DNA of 64,000 nucleotides from Pseudomonadota bacterium (lineage in GTDB: Bacteria > Pseudomonadota > Gammaproteobacteria > Burkholderiales > Burkholderiaceae_C), in contig JAIUPH010000028.1 of assembly GCA_020161065.1 (NCBI GenBank), positions 124,001-188,000 of the forward strand. Reading direction: 5' to 3'. Position 1 is the stretch's first letter, and the number at the start of each line of letters is the position of its first letter. Position numbers and translations under genes: made by a program. Shown here piece by piece: positions 46,180 through 55,496 of this stretch. Under the pieces are notes generated by a model, which saw only the letters and a program-made list of their open reading frames with translations, was not told the DNA's origin and made no database searches.

Positions 46180-46841
46180 GCACCCTTCCTTTGCAGCGTG
46201 TGGTAGCCGAGCGCAGCGCGAGCCTCTCCGATGGTCTTGCCCGCCGCGATCTGCCCACGGATCTGCGACTCGACGCCTTCGATGCGACGTGCCGTTTCGG
46301 CCACTTCGCAGGCGCGAGAGCGGGGCACGATGATGACGCCGTTCGCATCCGCGACGACGATGTCGCGCGAGCAGACGCGCGCAGTGCCGATGGATACCGG
46401 CACGTTGATGCCGGCGACCTCGACGCGATCCTTGCCGGTACGCATGAAGCGACCGCGGCTGAACATGGGGTACCCGTCGCCAAGCGCCTTCGCGACATCA
46501 CGGCAGACGCCGTCGATCACGGTCGCAGCAATGCCCCGAATGCCGGCGTACTGGGTCATGATGTCGCCCCAGACCGTGCAATCGGTGCGCCCGTCGTTGT
46601 CGATGACGACCACGTCGCCCGGCGCCACGTCGTCGATGAAGTCACCCACGCTGCCGGGCGGCACGGACGCCGTGACGTACTTGACCGTGAACGCCGGGCC
46701 GACGATCGGCTGGCGGTAGTTGTCCAGCGGCGCGATGCCGAGGCACTGACCAGGCAGGCCGAGCTTGTCCATCGCGTCGGACACGCCCGGCGTATCCAGG
46801 CCCTCGAACAGGGCGATGAGTTCCTTGTCGTCTGCGGTCAT
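46176..46841 (-). CDS. RraA-fold protein, class II pyruvate-aldolase-like, copy 3
   Basis: Protein of 221 residues from ATG at 46841; a GTG 27 bases upstream (46868) is an alternative. The signature is complete: Asp93 (TVWGDIMTQ), 20 residues, Arg114-Asp115 (VIDGVCRDVAKAL). It is closest to copy 1 in sequence and length and could share the 4-hydroxy-4-methyl-2-oxoglutarate-aldolase type of chemistry. As the first gene of the operon it faces a divergent LysR gene across 113 bases. It shows no sign of an RNase-E-regulating role beyond the shared fold. Confidence 0.82.
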   Translation of the reverse strand: MTADDKELIALFEGLDTPGVSDAMDKLGLPGQCLGIAPLDNYRQPIVGPAFTVKYVTASVPPGSVGDFIDDVAPGDVVVIDNDGRTDCTVWGDIMTQYAGIRGIAATVIDGVCRDVAKALGDGYPMFSRGRFMRTGKDRVEVAGINVPVSIGTARVCSRDIVVADANGVIIVPRSRACEVAETARRIEGVESQIRGQIAAGKTIGEARAALGYHTLQRKGA

Positions 46842-46908
46842 CGGTCGTCTCTCTGAGGCTTCGATCACGGGATTGCCGCACTGTCCTCTCGCCCGACCGT
46901 TCTGTACA

Positions 46909-46927
46909 TTCGCTTCTCAGGAACGAA
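46909..46927. promoter_or_regulatory. imperfect dyad in the divergent LysR/aldolase control region
   Basis: TTCGCTTCTCAGGAACGAA is an imperfect palindrome with outer arms TTCG and CGAA, placed 28 bases before the lysR start. It is a candidate LysR binding site within the 113-base region shared with the divergent RraA-fold operon. Confidence 0.35.
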
Positions 46928-46954
46928 TCAATACTCCAAACCTATGAAAGTCCG

Positions 46955-47896
46955 ATGATCAACTTCCGCCTGATCCGGCACCTCTGGTTGTTTCTGGCGG
47001 TTGCCGAAGAGCAGCACTTCGGCCGCGCCGCCAAGCGGCTCGGGATGTCGCAGCCTCCGCTGACCGAGCAGATCCAGGTGCTCGAACAGGCGCTCAAGGT
47101 CAAGCTATTCGACCGCGGGCGCCGAGGCGCGCAACTCACCCCTGTGGGGCAGGCCATCCTGCCGGCGGTGCGCAAATTCGCCGCGCAGATGGAGCAGCTA
47201 GAGCTGGCGGTGCGTGAAGCGGCCTCAGGCCAAAGCGGCACCCTGACGATCGGCGCAATCGCCACGGCCATGGTGGAGGTGCTGCCACCGGTGCTGGAAC
47301 GCCTTCGAGCCGCGCAGCCCAACGTGACGATCTCGGTCCGGGAGATCGACAGTGCAGAGGCCGTTCCAGCGCTCGAAGCAGGCGATGTCGACCTGGCGCT
47401 CGCACGGCTGCAAGGCGAACTCGGTGCGTCGATCTCCTCTATGCCGCTGGCCCGCGATCGCCTCGCTGTCGCGCTGCCTGCGTCGCACCCGCTCGCCGCC
47501 AGCAAGCGCGTGCGCCTGGCCTCGCTTGCGGACGAGCCGTTCGTGATGTTCGCCAGGCGCGTGAGCCCGGACTACTTCGACAGCATCATTGCCGCGTGCA
47601 AGGCGCATGGCTTCTCGCCGCGCATCCTGCACGACGTGCGAACCGTGTCAGCGCAGGTAGCGTTCGTCAGCTGCGGCCAGGGAATCGCGCTCGTTCCGTC
47701 GATGCTGCGCAAGCTGGCACCAGAGAACGTGGTGCTGCTGCCGCTGGTCGAGGATGTCGACGTCGTGACAATCGCGGCAGCGTGGAGCACGAGATCGACC
47801 AATCCGATGGTGACCGGTGCGCTGGAGGCATTGACCGAGAGTCGACGCAGCGAGCGGCAGCAGTCGAAGCGCGCACGGCGGGCGCACGCCAACTGA
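46955..47896 (+). CDS. LysR-family transcriptional regulator
   Basis: Regulator of 313 residues. The winged HTH covers about residues 4-62 (LWLFLAVAEEQHFGRAAKRL, then SQPPLTEQIQVLEQ), in the CbnR/BenM/CatM-like wording often found with aromatic and carboxylate pathways. The effector domain begins near 90 (GTLTIGAIATAMVEVLP), and later FVSCGQGIALVPSML is the conserved back-wall loop. A short basic tail (RRSERQQSKRARRAHAN) ends the protein. It is divergent from the RraA-fold operon and probably regulates it in response to a pathway intermediate. Confidence 0.9.
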   Translation: MINFRLIRHLWLFLAVAEEQHFGRAAKRLGMSQPPLTEQIQVLEQALKVKLFDRGRRGAQLTPVGQAILPAVRKFAAQMEQLELAVREAASGQSGTLTIGAIATAMVEVLPPVLERLRAAQPNVTISVREIDSAEAVPALEAGDVDLALARLQGELGASISSMPLARDRLAVALPASHPLAASKRVRLASLADEPFVMFARRVSPDYFDSIIAACKAHGFSPRILHDVRTVSAQVAFVSCGQGIALVPSMLRKLAPENVVLLPLVEDVDVVTIAAAWSTRSTNPMVTGALEALTESRRSERQQSKRARRAHAN

Positions 47897-48284
47897 TGCT
47901 GTCCTTCGTCGATGGGCGGTCAAGGACAGATGTCGGACAGACCCTGTACCACAGCCTGCATTGCTTTGACTTCACCTGCGACCGCTTTCCGTGCGGCAAA
48001 CGAGCGGCGTCTGCTTGTGGCCGACCGCGTGATACGGCGACTGACCGGTTTCGGGCACCTGGCCCAAGTGAAACGCGTCGGGGAGGTGCGCGACACCTGC
48101 AACGAGCGCTACATTCATGCCGCTGCGAGGCGAACCGACAACGGTCACGGCGTGCTGCTGCATGATCGACTTGTCGGGTTCGCCGTGGGGCTTTCTGGGC
48201 AAAGCCAACGAAATGTGAAGACACGACAAGCACTTGGCTTCGCACTCGAAGCTCAGGTGCAGAACATCGAGTGACGCGCGCGCC
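47897..48284. other. gene-poor stretch between LysR and the CUT1 operon
   Basis: These 388 bases hold open frames on both strands (plus 47912-48274, 120 codons; minus 47972-48229, 85 codons), but neither shows a recognisable domain or a ribosome-binding site. G+C and codon pattern are less extreme than in flanking genes. A decayed gene or mobile-element remnant is possible. No tRNA, repeat array or clear terminator was seen. Confidence 0.5.
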
Positions 48285-49109
48285 TCAGCCCTTCACCGCG
48301 CCCGCCGTCAATCCCGTGATGATCTGCCGGGCCGCCACGAAGGTGAAGATCAGCGGCGGAATGGCGATCAGGCTGCCCATGGCCATCACGCGGCCCCAGT
48401 CGACGCCGAGGTCGGTGATGAACAGCGATGCGGCCACCGGCAGCGTGCGCGTCTGGCGGTCGGTCAGCACCAGCGCCAGGATGAACTCGTTCCAGGCGAT
48501 GCGGAAGGTGAAGATCGATGCCGCCGCCAGCCCGGGCGCCATCAGCGGCAGCAGCACCTTGCCGAACACGCGCAGCGGGCCGCAGCCGTCGATGGCGGCG
48601 GCCTCTTCCAGTTCCACCGGCACCTGCAGCACGAAGCCGTAGAGCAGCCAGATGGTGAACGGCAGGTTCACCGCCACGTACAGCAGCACCAGCCCCCACA
48701 GGCTGTTGACCAGCTTCCACTCGCTCCAGATCAGGAACACCGGGATGGCCAGCACGGCCAGCGGCACCGTGCGCAGCAGCATGCTGGTGTAGGCGATGGC
48801 GCTGCGCCCCTTGAAGCGAAAGCGCGCCAGGCCGTAGGCCGCCATGCAGCCCAGCACCAGCGTGATGACGGTCGACACCAGGCCGACGAACAGGCTGTTG
48901 GCCAGGTAGCGGTCGAACTTGTCTTCCTCCAGCACCGCGCGGTAGTTCTCCAGCGTCGGCGTGAACAGAAAGTTCAGCGGCGCGGCGAAGATGTCCACCT
49001 GCTGGCGCAGGCTGGTGGCGAAGATCACGAGGATGGGCGCCACGCACAGGAAGGCCAGCAGCGCCAGCACCGCGTAGTGCGCGGCCACCAGCCACGCGGG
49101 GCGCTTCAT
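48285..49109 (-). CDS. carbohydrate ABC transporter permease (CUT1, MalG/UgpE type)
   Basis: Inner-membrane permease of 274 residues with six helices. The N-terminal helix is AAHYAVLALLAFLCVAPILV. The EAA loop is LEEAAAIDGCGPLRVFGKVLLPL near residue 185, exactly the MalG-family pattern (EAA---G---------LP). ATG at 49109 overlaps the stop of the first permease (ATGA). It is the last gene of the long minus-strand sugar-acid directon. The pair of permeases, the receptor and the MalK-like ATPase upstream make a complete CUT1 importer. Confidence 0.93.
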   Translation of the reverse strand: MKRPAWLVAAHYAVLALLAFLCVAPILVIFATSLRQQVDIFAAPLNFLFTPTLENYRAVLEEDKFDRYLANSLFVGLVSTVITLVLGCMAAYGLARFRFKGRSAIAYTSMLLRTVPLAVLAIPVFLIWSEWKLVNSLWGLVLLYVAVNLPFTIWLLYGFVLQVPVELEEAAAIDGCGPLRVFGKVLLPLMAPGLAAASIFTFRIAWNEFILALVLTDRQTRTLPVAASLFITDLGVDWGRVMAMGSLIAIPPLIFTFVAARQIITGLTAGAVKG

Positions 49110-49984
49110 CGCGGCTCTCCCTTCATCGGGTTGCTCAGGCGCAGCGCGCCCCAGCTCAGCAGGGCCACCACCACCAGCAGCAGCACGCTGATGGCCGCGG
49201 CCACGCCCAGCTGCTGGCCGACGAAGGCGGTCTTGTAGATGTGCAGGGCCAGGATCTCGGTGCTGTCGCCGGGGCCGCCGAAGGTCAGCACGTAGATCAC
49301 CTCGAGCACGCGGAAGGCGTCGATCAGCCGCATCATCAAGGTGATGGCGATGATGTGCATCACCATCGGCAGCTTGACGAGCAGCGTCTGCTGCCACCAG
49401 CGCGCGCCGTCGATGCGCGCGGCCTCGATGACGGCGCCGTCGACGTTGGCCAGCGCGGCGATCATCATGATGAAGACGAAGGGCGTCCACTGCCAGATGT
49501 CGGCCACGACGATGGCGACGAAGGCCAGCGTGGGATCGGCCAGCCAGGTCTTGGCGCCGAAGCCCAGCGCCTGCAGCGCCGCGTTGATCAGGCCGAACTG
49601 CGCATCGAACAGGTAGCGCCAGGCCAGGCCCACGGCGATGGGGGCGATCATCATCGGCAGGATGAACAGCGTGCGGAAGAAGGCCATGCCGCGCACCGGA
49701 TGCTCCAGTGCCAGCGCCAGGGCGATGCCCAGCACCATCTCGGCCGTCACGCACACGGCGGCGAACAGCAGCGTCGTCGCCAGGCTGCTCCACACCCTCG
49801 GGTTGGAGAAGGCCGAGACGAAATTGCCCCAGCCGACCCAGCGCGCGCTGTCCCACGGCGTGCCCAGCGCCCAGTCGACGCCGGCCAGCCTGAACGCCGA
49901 CAGCACCGGGTACAGGCAGGCCGCGGCCATCACCACCACGGCGGGCCCGACGTAAAGGGCGGCAACCCAGGGGGGCGTTCTCAT
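49106..49984 (-). CDS. carbohydrate ABC transporter permease (CUT1, MalF/UgpA type)
   Basis: Inner-membrane permease of 292 residues from ATG at 49984; GTG 12 bases upstream is possible. Six helices are present, beginning AALYVGPAVVVMAAACLYPV, and the EAA loop IEAARIDGARWWQQTLLVKLP lies near residue 195. It lacks the long extra N-terminus of MalF, as is usual for UgpA-type subunits. It starts 22 bases after the receptor stop and is coupled to the second permease. Sugar-alcohol, sugar or sugar-acid transport is expected. Confidence 0.92.
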   Translation of the reverse strand: MRTPPWVAALYVGPAVVVMAAACLYPVLSAFRLAGVDWALGTPWDSARWVGWGNFVSAFSNPRVWSSLATTLLFAAVCVTAEMVLGIALALALEHPVRGMAFFRTLFILPMMIAPIAVGLAWRYLFDAQFGLINAALQALGFGAKTWLADPTLAFVAIVVADIWQWTPFVFIMMIAALANVDGAVIEAARIDGARWWQQTLLVKLPMVMHIIAITLMMRLIDAFRVLEVIYVLTFGGPGDSTEILALHIYKTAFVGQQLGVAAAISVLLLVVVALLSWGALRLSNPMKGEPR

Positions 49985-50006
49985 CGCGTGTCGCACCGGG
50001 CCGCGT

Positions 50007-51338
50007 TCAGACCTTGTAGCCGCCTTCGCGCATGATCGCCGTCACCTGCGGCACGAGGTCGTTGAGCGCCTGCTCGGCCGACTTCTTGCCGGTCAGCGCC
50101 TCGCTCAGGCCGACGCCCAGCGCCTGGACGTTGATCTTGTCCCACACCGGGATGATCGGGCGCCAGTCGGGGTTGCTGTACTTCAGCGCCTCGACGAAGG
50201 TGATGAACTCGGGGTACTTGCGCACCGCCTCGGCATCGCGCAGCGTGCTGTTGCGCATGGGCGCGCCGCCGGCCAGCGTGACCGCCTTGTCCTGCGACTT
50301 GGTGGTGAGCCACTGCATCAGCAGGAAGCCGGCCTCGGGGTTCTTGGCGTTCCTCGGGATTGCCAGGCCGAGGCCGCCGCTTTGCGAGGCGCGGCGCACG
50401 CCCTTCGGGTGCAGCGCCCAGCTGACGTTGCCCACCACCTTGCTCTTGCTGGAATCGTTCACCAGGCCGGCCAGCGAGGTGCTGTCCAGGTACATCGCGG
50501 CCTGCCCTTGCAGGAAGGCGGTGTTGCTCTCGCCCTGCCCGTAGCCGGGGATGCCGGCCGGCCCGGTGGCCACCACCTCCTGCAGGAAGCGCAGCGCGTC
50601 GACGCCGGCCTTGTCGTTGAAGCGGGCCTTCCATTGATCGTCGAACACGCTGCCGCCCAGCGGGTTGAGGTGCAGCAGCCAGGCGTGCACCACCTGGTGC
50701 CCGGCCTGGCCGCGGCTGGCCAGCGCGCCGATGCCTTCCTTGTCCTTGATGACGCGCAGCAGCTTGCGGAAGTCGTCGTAGGTCTCGGGCGGCTTGAGGT
50801 TGTGCTTGGCGAAGAGGTCGCGCCGGTAGGCCAGCACGCTGGTCTCGGCGCCATACGGAATGCCGTACAGCTTGGCGCCCGGCCCTGCGAGGTAGCCCTT
50901 GGGGCCGCCGACCAGGCCCAGGTTCTCCAGGTAGATGGGCACGATGTCCTTCATGTCGTACGCCGGGTCGGCCAGCGCCGGGTTGTCGAAGAAGGGCTGC
51001 AGCGGCTGGATCAGGTTCTTGGCGACGTACTCGCCCTTCCACATCACCACGTAGCAGCCGAGGTCGAAGTCGCCGCTGGGCTTGGCCATCTCCAGCAGCT
51101 GCTTGTCCTTCAGGCGGCCCATGGCCAGCTTGTCGAGCTCGACCTTGATGCCGGTCTCCTTGGTGAACTCCGGCAGGATCTTCTGCATCGCGTCGTAGTG
51201 CGGGTGCGCCGGCACGCTGAAGACCACGGTCTTGCCGGCGTACTTGGCATAGCGGTTCTGCGCCTGCGCGCCGCTGAACGGAAAGGCCGCGCCGAAGACG
51301 CTGATGGCGCCGGCCTTGAGGGTGTTTCGTCGGTTCAT
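50007..51338 (-). CDS. carbohydrate ABC transporter substrate-binding protein (CUT1)
   Basis: Periplasmic receptor of 443 residues of the family-1 extracellular solute-binding type. The N-terminus MNRRNTLKAGAISVFGAAF is a twin-arginine-like export signal with cleavage near GAQAQN. Family blocks include QKILPEFTKETGIKVELDKL near residue 55 and AAMYLDSTSLAGLVNDSS near 285. The mature protein has the Trp/Tyr-rich clefts common in sugar receptors. It is preceded by the MalK-like ATPase gene and followed by the two permeases. The ligand is not readable; operon position beside an L-idonate-type gene set suggests a sugar, polyol or sugar acid. Confidence 0.88.
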   Translation of the reverse strand: MNRRNTLKAGAISVFGAAFPFSGAQAQNRYAKYAGKTVVFSVPAHPHYDAMQKILPEFTKETGIKVELDKLAMGRLKDKQLLEMAKPSGDFDLGCYVVMWKGEYVAKNLIQPLQPFFDNPALADPAYDMKDIVPIYLENLGLVGGPKGYLAGPGAKLYGIPYGAETSVLAYRRDLFAKHNLKPPETYDDFRKLLRVIKDKEGIGALASRGQAGHQVVHAWLLHLNPLGGSVFDDQWKARFNDKAGVDALRFLQEVVATGPAGIPGYGQGESNTAFLQGQAAMYLDSTSLAGLVNDSSKSKVVGNVSWALHPKGVRRASQSGGLGLAIPRNAKNPEAGFLLMQWLTTKSQDKAVTLAGGAPMRNSTLRDAEAVRKYPEFITFVEALKYSNPDWRPIIPVWDKINVQALGVGLSEALTGKKSAEQALNDLVPQVTAIMREGGYKV

Positions 51339-51367
51339 CGAGCGGTCTCCTTGCTGAGGGACGGGGT

Positions 51368-52471
<1,104 letters not shown>

Positions 52472-52483
52472 GGTGCCCAGTGC

Positions 52484-53188
52484 TCATGCTTGCGGCCGGC
52501 GGATGCCCCAGCCGATCGGCTTGATGCGGTTGCCCGGGTGCCGGGGGTCGGGCCCCCAGATCGCCTGGTAGGTGTCGATGCAGCGGCCCTGGCGCTGCAG
52601 CCGCCAGGCCAGCGCCGCCAGCAGCAGCCACCAGATCGCCAGCGCCAGCGCCATCCAGCGCGGCGCGTCGGCCACCAGCAGCCCCAGCACCGCGACGACC
52701 AGCGCCGCCAGCACGGCCAGCCAGCCCAGGCCCTTGTGAATGCGCTCGAAGCGCCGGCGCGACGGCGTCATGTCGTAGTGGTCGCCGCGCAAGTGCACGT
52801 CGGTCGGCCCGCCCTTGCTGCCGCGGCCCAGCCCATAGACCACCTGCAGCCAGCCCAGCGCCACCAGCGCCCAGCCCAGGCTGCCATGCAGTTGCGCCGC
52901 CGGCGAAGCGCCCGCGGCGCGGCCGACGGCGAGCGCCGCGCCCACCGACATCAGCAGCACGCCGGCCCATTGCAGCGCCCGGTGCGCGTGCCACCACAGC
53001 TTGTTGTCGAGCTGCTGCGGCCAGCGCTGGCGCGGCAGCACCTTGAAGTAACGCGCTACCAGCGCGCCCAGCGGCAGCAGCACGCACCAGCCCAGCACCA
53101 TGCTGCGCGCGTGCCAGTAGGCCCACGGTTCGATGTGGTGCTGCGCGCTGCCGGACAGCGGCAGCAGCAGCCAGTCGAGAAGGCCCAT
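52484..53188 (-). CDS. cytochrome b561-domain-like membrane protein
   Basis: Membrane protein of 234 residues with about five hydrophobic helices. His residues lie on helices in the pattern of b561-type heme ligands: PWAYWHARSMVLGWCVLLPL near residue 25, WHAHRALQWAGVLLMS near 66, LHGSLGWALVALGWLQVV near 100 and ERIHKGLGWLAVLAALVV near 150. That would bind two hemes and pass electrons across the membrane. The C-terminus holds a short soluble segment with RCIDTYQAIWGPDPRHPGN. It stands between two sugar ABC importers, an unusual place; an electron link to a sugar-oxidising periplasmic enzyme is possible but no such enzyme is next to it. Confidence 0.7.
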   Translation of the reverse strand: MGLLDWLLLPLSGSAQHHIEPWAYWHARSMVLGWCVLLPLGALVARYFKVLPRQRWPQQLDNKLWWHAHRALQWAGVLLMSVGAALAVGRAAGASPAAQLHGSLGWALVALGWLQVVYGLGRGSKGGPTDVHLRGDHYDMTPSRRRFERIHKGLGWLAVLAALVVAVLGLLVADAPRWMALALAIWWLLLAALAWRLQRQGRCIDTYQAIWGPDPRHPGNRIKPIGWGIRRPQA

Positions 53189-53258
53189 GCCGATGCGGTG
53201 GGTGCGGTGCGGTGCGGGGCGGATGGCGGCGGGCCGGGCGGGCGCTGGCCGGGGCCGC

Positions 53259-54368
53259 TCAGCGGCCCCAGATCCGCTTGTACTGTTCGCGGTAGCCGTT
53301 GCCGGGGTCGAAGATGTTCTTGTCGCCGCCGTCGCCGCCGACGTTGGCCGCCGTCACCACGTGCGCCAGCGGCACGTAGCCGGACCACGGCGCCTTGGCG
53401 AAGGCACGGTTCATCTCGTCGATGACCTGCCAGCCCTGCAGGTTCAGCGGCCCCGGCACGGTTGCGCTCTGGTGGTTCTTGGCGCGGATGCGCTGGTACG
53501 CGGCCTCGCTGCCGTCGCCGGCCGACACCGCGTGCGGCAGGTCGTCGCCCTTCTTGCCGGCGGCCTTCAGCGCGCTGCCCCAGAAGTCGAAGTACAGGTC
53601 GTTGATCGCCAGCGCGTGCGTCCAGCGGGCGCCGAAGCGCTGCAGCAGCGAGGTGGTCAGGCCCGGCATGCGCGTGGCGCTGTCGGCGATCGGGCTGTCC
53701 TCGAACGACAGCACCGTGCAGCCGCCGCACTTCTTGATCACCGCCTCCATCGCCTTGGCCTTGTAGATGGCGATCGAATACTGGCTGTCGGTGAAGATCA
53801 CGACGCCGGCCTTGCCGTCGGAATCGGCCACCGCCCACAGCGCGGCGGCTTCCGAGATGTCGTCGGCGGTGACCGTCACGTTGGCGAACAGGCCGGCGCC
53901 CGCGTCGGGCCCCGGCTTGGGGCCGGCGTTCCAGCCGACCAGCGGAATGCCCGCCTTGCTGGCGTTGCCGAAGGCCACCTTCTGCTCGGTGGTGTCGAAG
54001 CCGCCGACGATGATGCCGTCGGGCTTGAGCGCCAGCGCCTGGTTCAGCGCCGCGCCGCGGCCGCTGACGCTGCCGCGCCCGTCGATCACGCGGACGGTCC
54101 AGCCGATCGCCTTGCCGGCTTCCTCGGCGCCCTTGCTGACGCCGACGATGCCGCCGTTGTTCATGTCGGCGGCGACGAAGACCACGGTCTTGTTGGCGGC
54201 CGCCTTCGGGCCCGAGGTGGGGCCGTCCCACTGCGTCTTGGCGGCGGCCAGCTTGGCGACCTTGGCCTTGGCGGCATCGACGAAGGCATCGGCGGCGGCG
54301 CCGCCCGCAAAAGCCAGCAGGCAGGCCGCGGCGAGCGCGGCGCGCGCGAAGTTGACGGCTCGGGTCAT
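53259..54368 (-). CDS. sugar ABC transporter periplasmic receptor (CUT2, RbsB-like)
   Basis: Periplasmic receptor of 369 residues. A signal peptide (ARAALAAACLLAFAGGAAAD) precedes the RbsB-like two-lobed domain: TVVFVAADMNNGGIVGVSKG near residue 60, KPDGIIVGGFDTTEQKVAFG near 115, and a later hinge ALAINDLYFDFWG near 250. It carries an unusually long N-terminal lead of about 35 residues in the mature form. It is the third gene of the SMP-30 - ATPase - permease - receptor unit, nine bases after the permease. The usual gene order in CUT2 operons has the receptor first, so this end position is atypical. Confidence 0.85.
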   Translation of the reverse strand: MTRAVNFARAALAAACLLAFAGGAAADAFVDAAKAKVAKLAAAKTQWDGPTSGPKAAANKTVVFVAADMNNGGIVGVSKGAEEAGKAIGWTVRVIDGRGSVSGRGAALNQALALKPDGIIVGGFDTTEQKVAFGNASKAGIPLVGWNAGPKPGPDAGAGLFANVTVTADDISEAAALWAVADSDGKAGVVIFTDSQYSIAIYKAKAMEAVIKKCGGCTVLSFEDSPIADSATRMPGLTTSLLQRFGARWTHALAINDLYFDFWGSALKAAGKKGDDLPHAVSAGDGSEAAYQRIRAKNHQSATVPGPLNLQGWQVIDEMNRAFAKAPWSGYVPLAHVVTAANVGGDGGDKNIFDPGNGYREQYKRIWGR

Positions 54369-54377
54369 GGAGTCTCC

Positions 54378-55496
54378 TCAGTGTGGGCCGTCGGCGGCCC
54401 GGTGGACTGGCGACGCCGGCGGCACCGCCGGCGCTGCGCCTTCGTCGAGCTGCCGCTGCGAGATGCGGCGGCGAATCGATGCATTGCGGCGCTGCTGCGC
54501 CCAGCCGGCGATGCCGATCGAGATCAGCAGCGTCAACCCGTTGAACAAGGGCTCGACGTAGAACGCGCCGCCGAACTGCTGGATGCCCGAGATGCCGATG
54601 GCCAGGATCGCCACGCCGACCAGCGTGCCCCAGACGTTGACGCGGCCCGGGCGGATGGTGGTGCTGCCCAGGAAGGCGCCCACCAGCGCCGGCAGCAGGA
54701 ACTCCAGCCCCACGCTGGCCTGGCCGATCTGCAGCCGCGACGCCAGCAGCACGCCGGCAAAGCCGCTCAGCACGCCCGAGGCGACGAAGGCGCCGACCAC
54801 GTGGCGGCGCACCGACAGGCCGTTCAGCTCGGCCGCCTTGGGGTTGGCGCCGATCACGTACAGCGCGCGGCCGAGCGGCATGAACTCGGTGACCGCCCAC
54901 AGCACCAACGCGATGGCGGCCACGTAGAACGCCGCCACCGGCAGGCCCAGCCATTCGGCGCCGGCCAGCGCCGTGAAGCCGGCCGGCAGCTCGCCCACCA
55001 CCTGGCGGCCGCCGCTGTGCCACATGGCCACCGCGTAGAGCACGGTGCCGGTGCCCAGCGTGGCGATGAAGCTGTCGATCTGCGCCATCTCCACCAGCAG
55101 GCCGTTGAGCATGCCGAACAGCGCCGCGCAGGCCAGCACGATCAGCACCGCCGCCGGCCACGGCAGCCCATAGCGCGTCTGCAGGCTGATCGCCAGGATG
55201 TGCCACAGCACGATGCCGTAGCCCACCGTGAGGTCGATCTTGCCGGTGATCATCGGGATCATCGCGGCCAGCGCCAGCAGCGCGATGATCGACTTGTCGG
55301 CCAGGATGGCGCGCAGGTTGAACAGCGTCGGGAAGGTGGCGGGCAGCAGCGCCGAGAACAGCAGCGCCAGCGCCACCGTCAGCATCACCAGGCCGTAGCT
55401 GGGCACGGCGCGCGCCAGGCGCTGGGCCAGCGAGCGGGCCGGCCCGTCGAGGCTGGCGTCGGGCTCGAGCGCGGTGGACTTGATCGACGCACTCAT
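54378..55496 (-). CDS. sugar ABC transporter permease (CUT2, RbsC type)
   Basis: Inner-membrane permease of 372 residues with 8-10 helices. The first hydrophobic helix is SYGLVMLTVALALLFSALLP. The RbsC-like block IPMITGKIDLTVGYGIVLWH near residue 80 corresponds to the conserved VAGGIDLSVG segment, and YVIGANPKAAELNGLSVRRH near 220 is the ATPase contact loop with the conserved Gly-Asn-Pro and Ala-Ala residues. A Pro/Ala-rich tail of about 30 residues ends the protein. ATG at 55496 overlaps the ATPase stop by one base. It forms a homodimer in relatives. Confidence 0.92.
   Translation of the reverse strand: MSASIKSTALEPDASLDGPARSLAQRLARAVPSYGLVMLTVALALLFSALLPATFPTLFNLRAILADKSIIALLALAAMIPMITGKIDLTVGYGIVLWHILAISLQTRYGLPWPAAVLIVLACAALFGMLNGLLVEMAQIDSFIATLGTGTVLYAVAMWHSGGRQVVGELPAGFTALAGAEWLGLPVAAFYVAAIALVLWAVTEFMPLGRALYVIGANPKAAELNGLSVRRHVVGAFVASGVLSGFAGVLLASRLQIGQASVGLEFLLPALVGAFLGSTTIRPGRVNVWGTLVGVAILAIGISGIQQFGGAFYVEPLFNGLTLLISIGIAGWAQQRRNASIRRRISQRQLDEGAAPAVPPASPVHRAADGPH

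Noticed and set aside
42709-46841. Calling the three RraA-fold genes regulators of RNase E
   Set aside because: All keep the Arg-Asp metal signature of the aldolase branch and sit in a metabolic cluster.
47912-48274. 120-codon plus-strand ORF after the second LysR gene
   Set aside because: No ribosome-binding site, no domain, and an equally open antisense frame.
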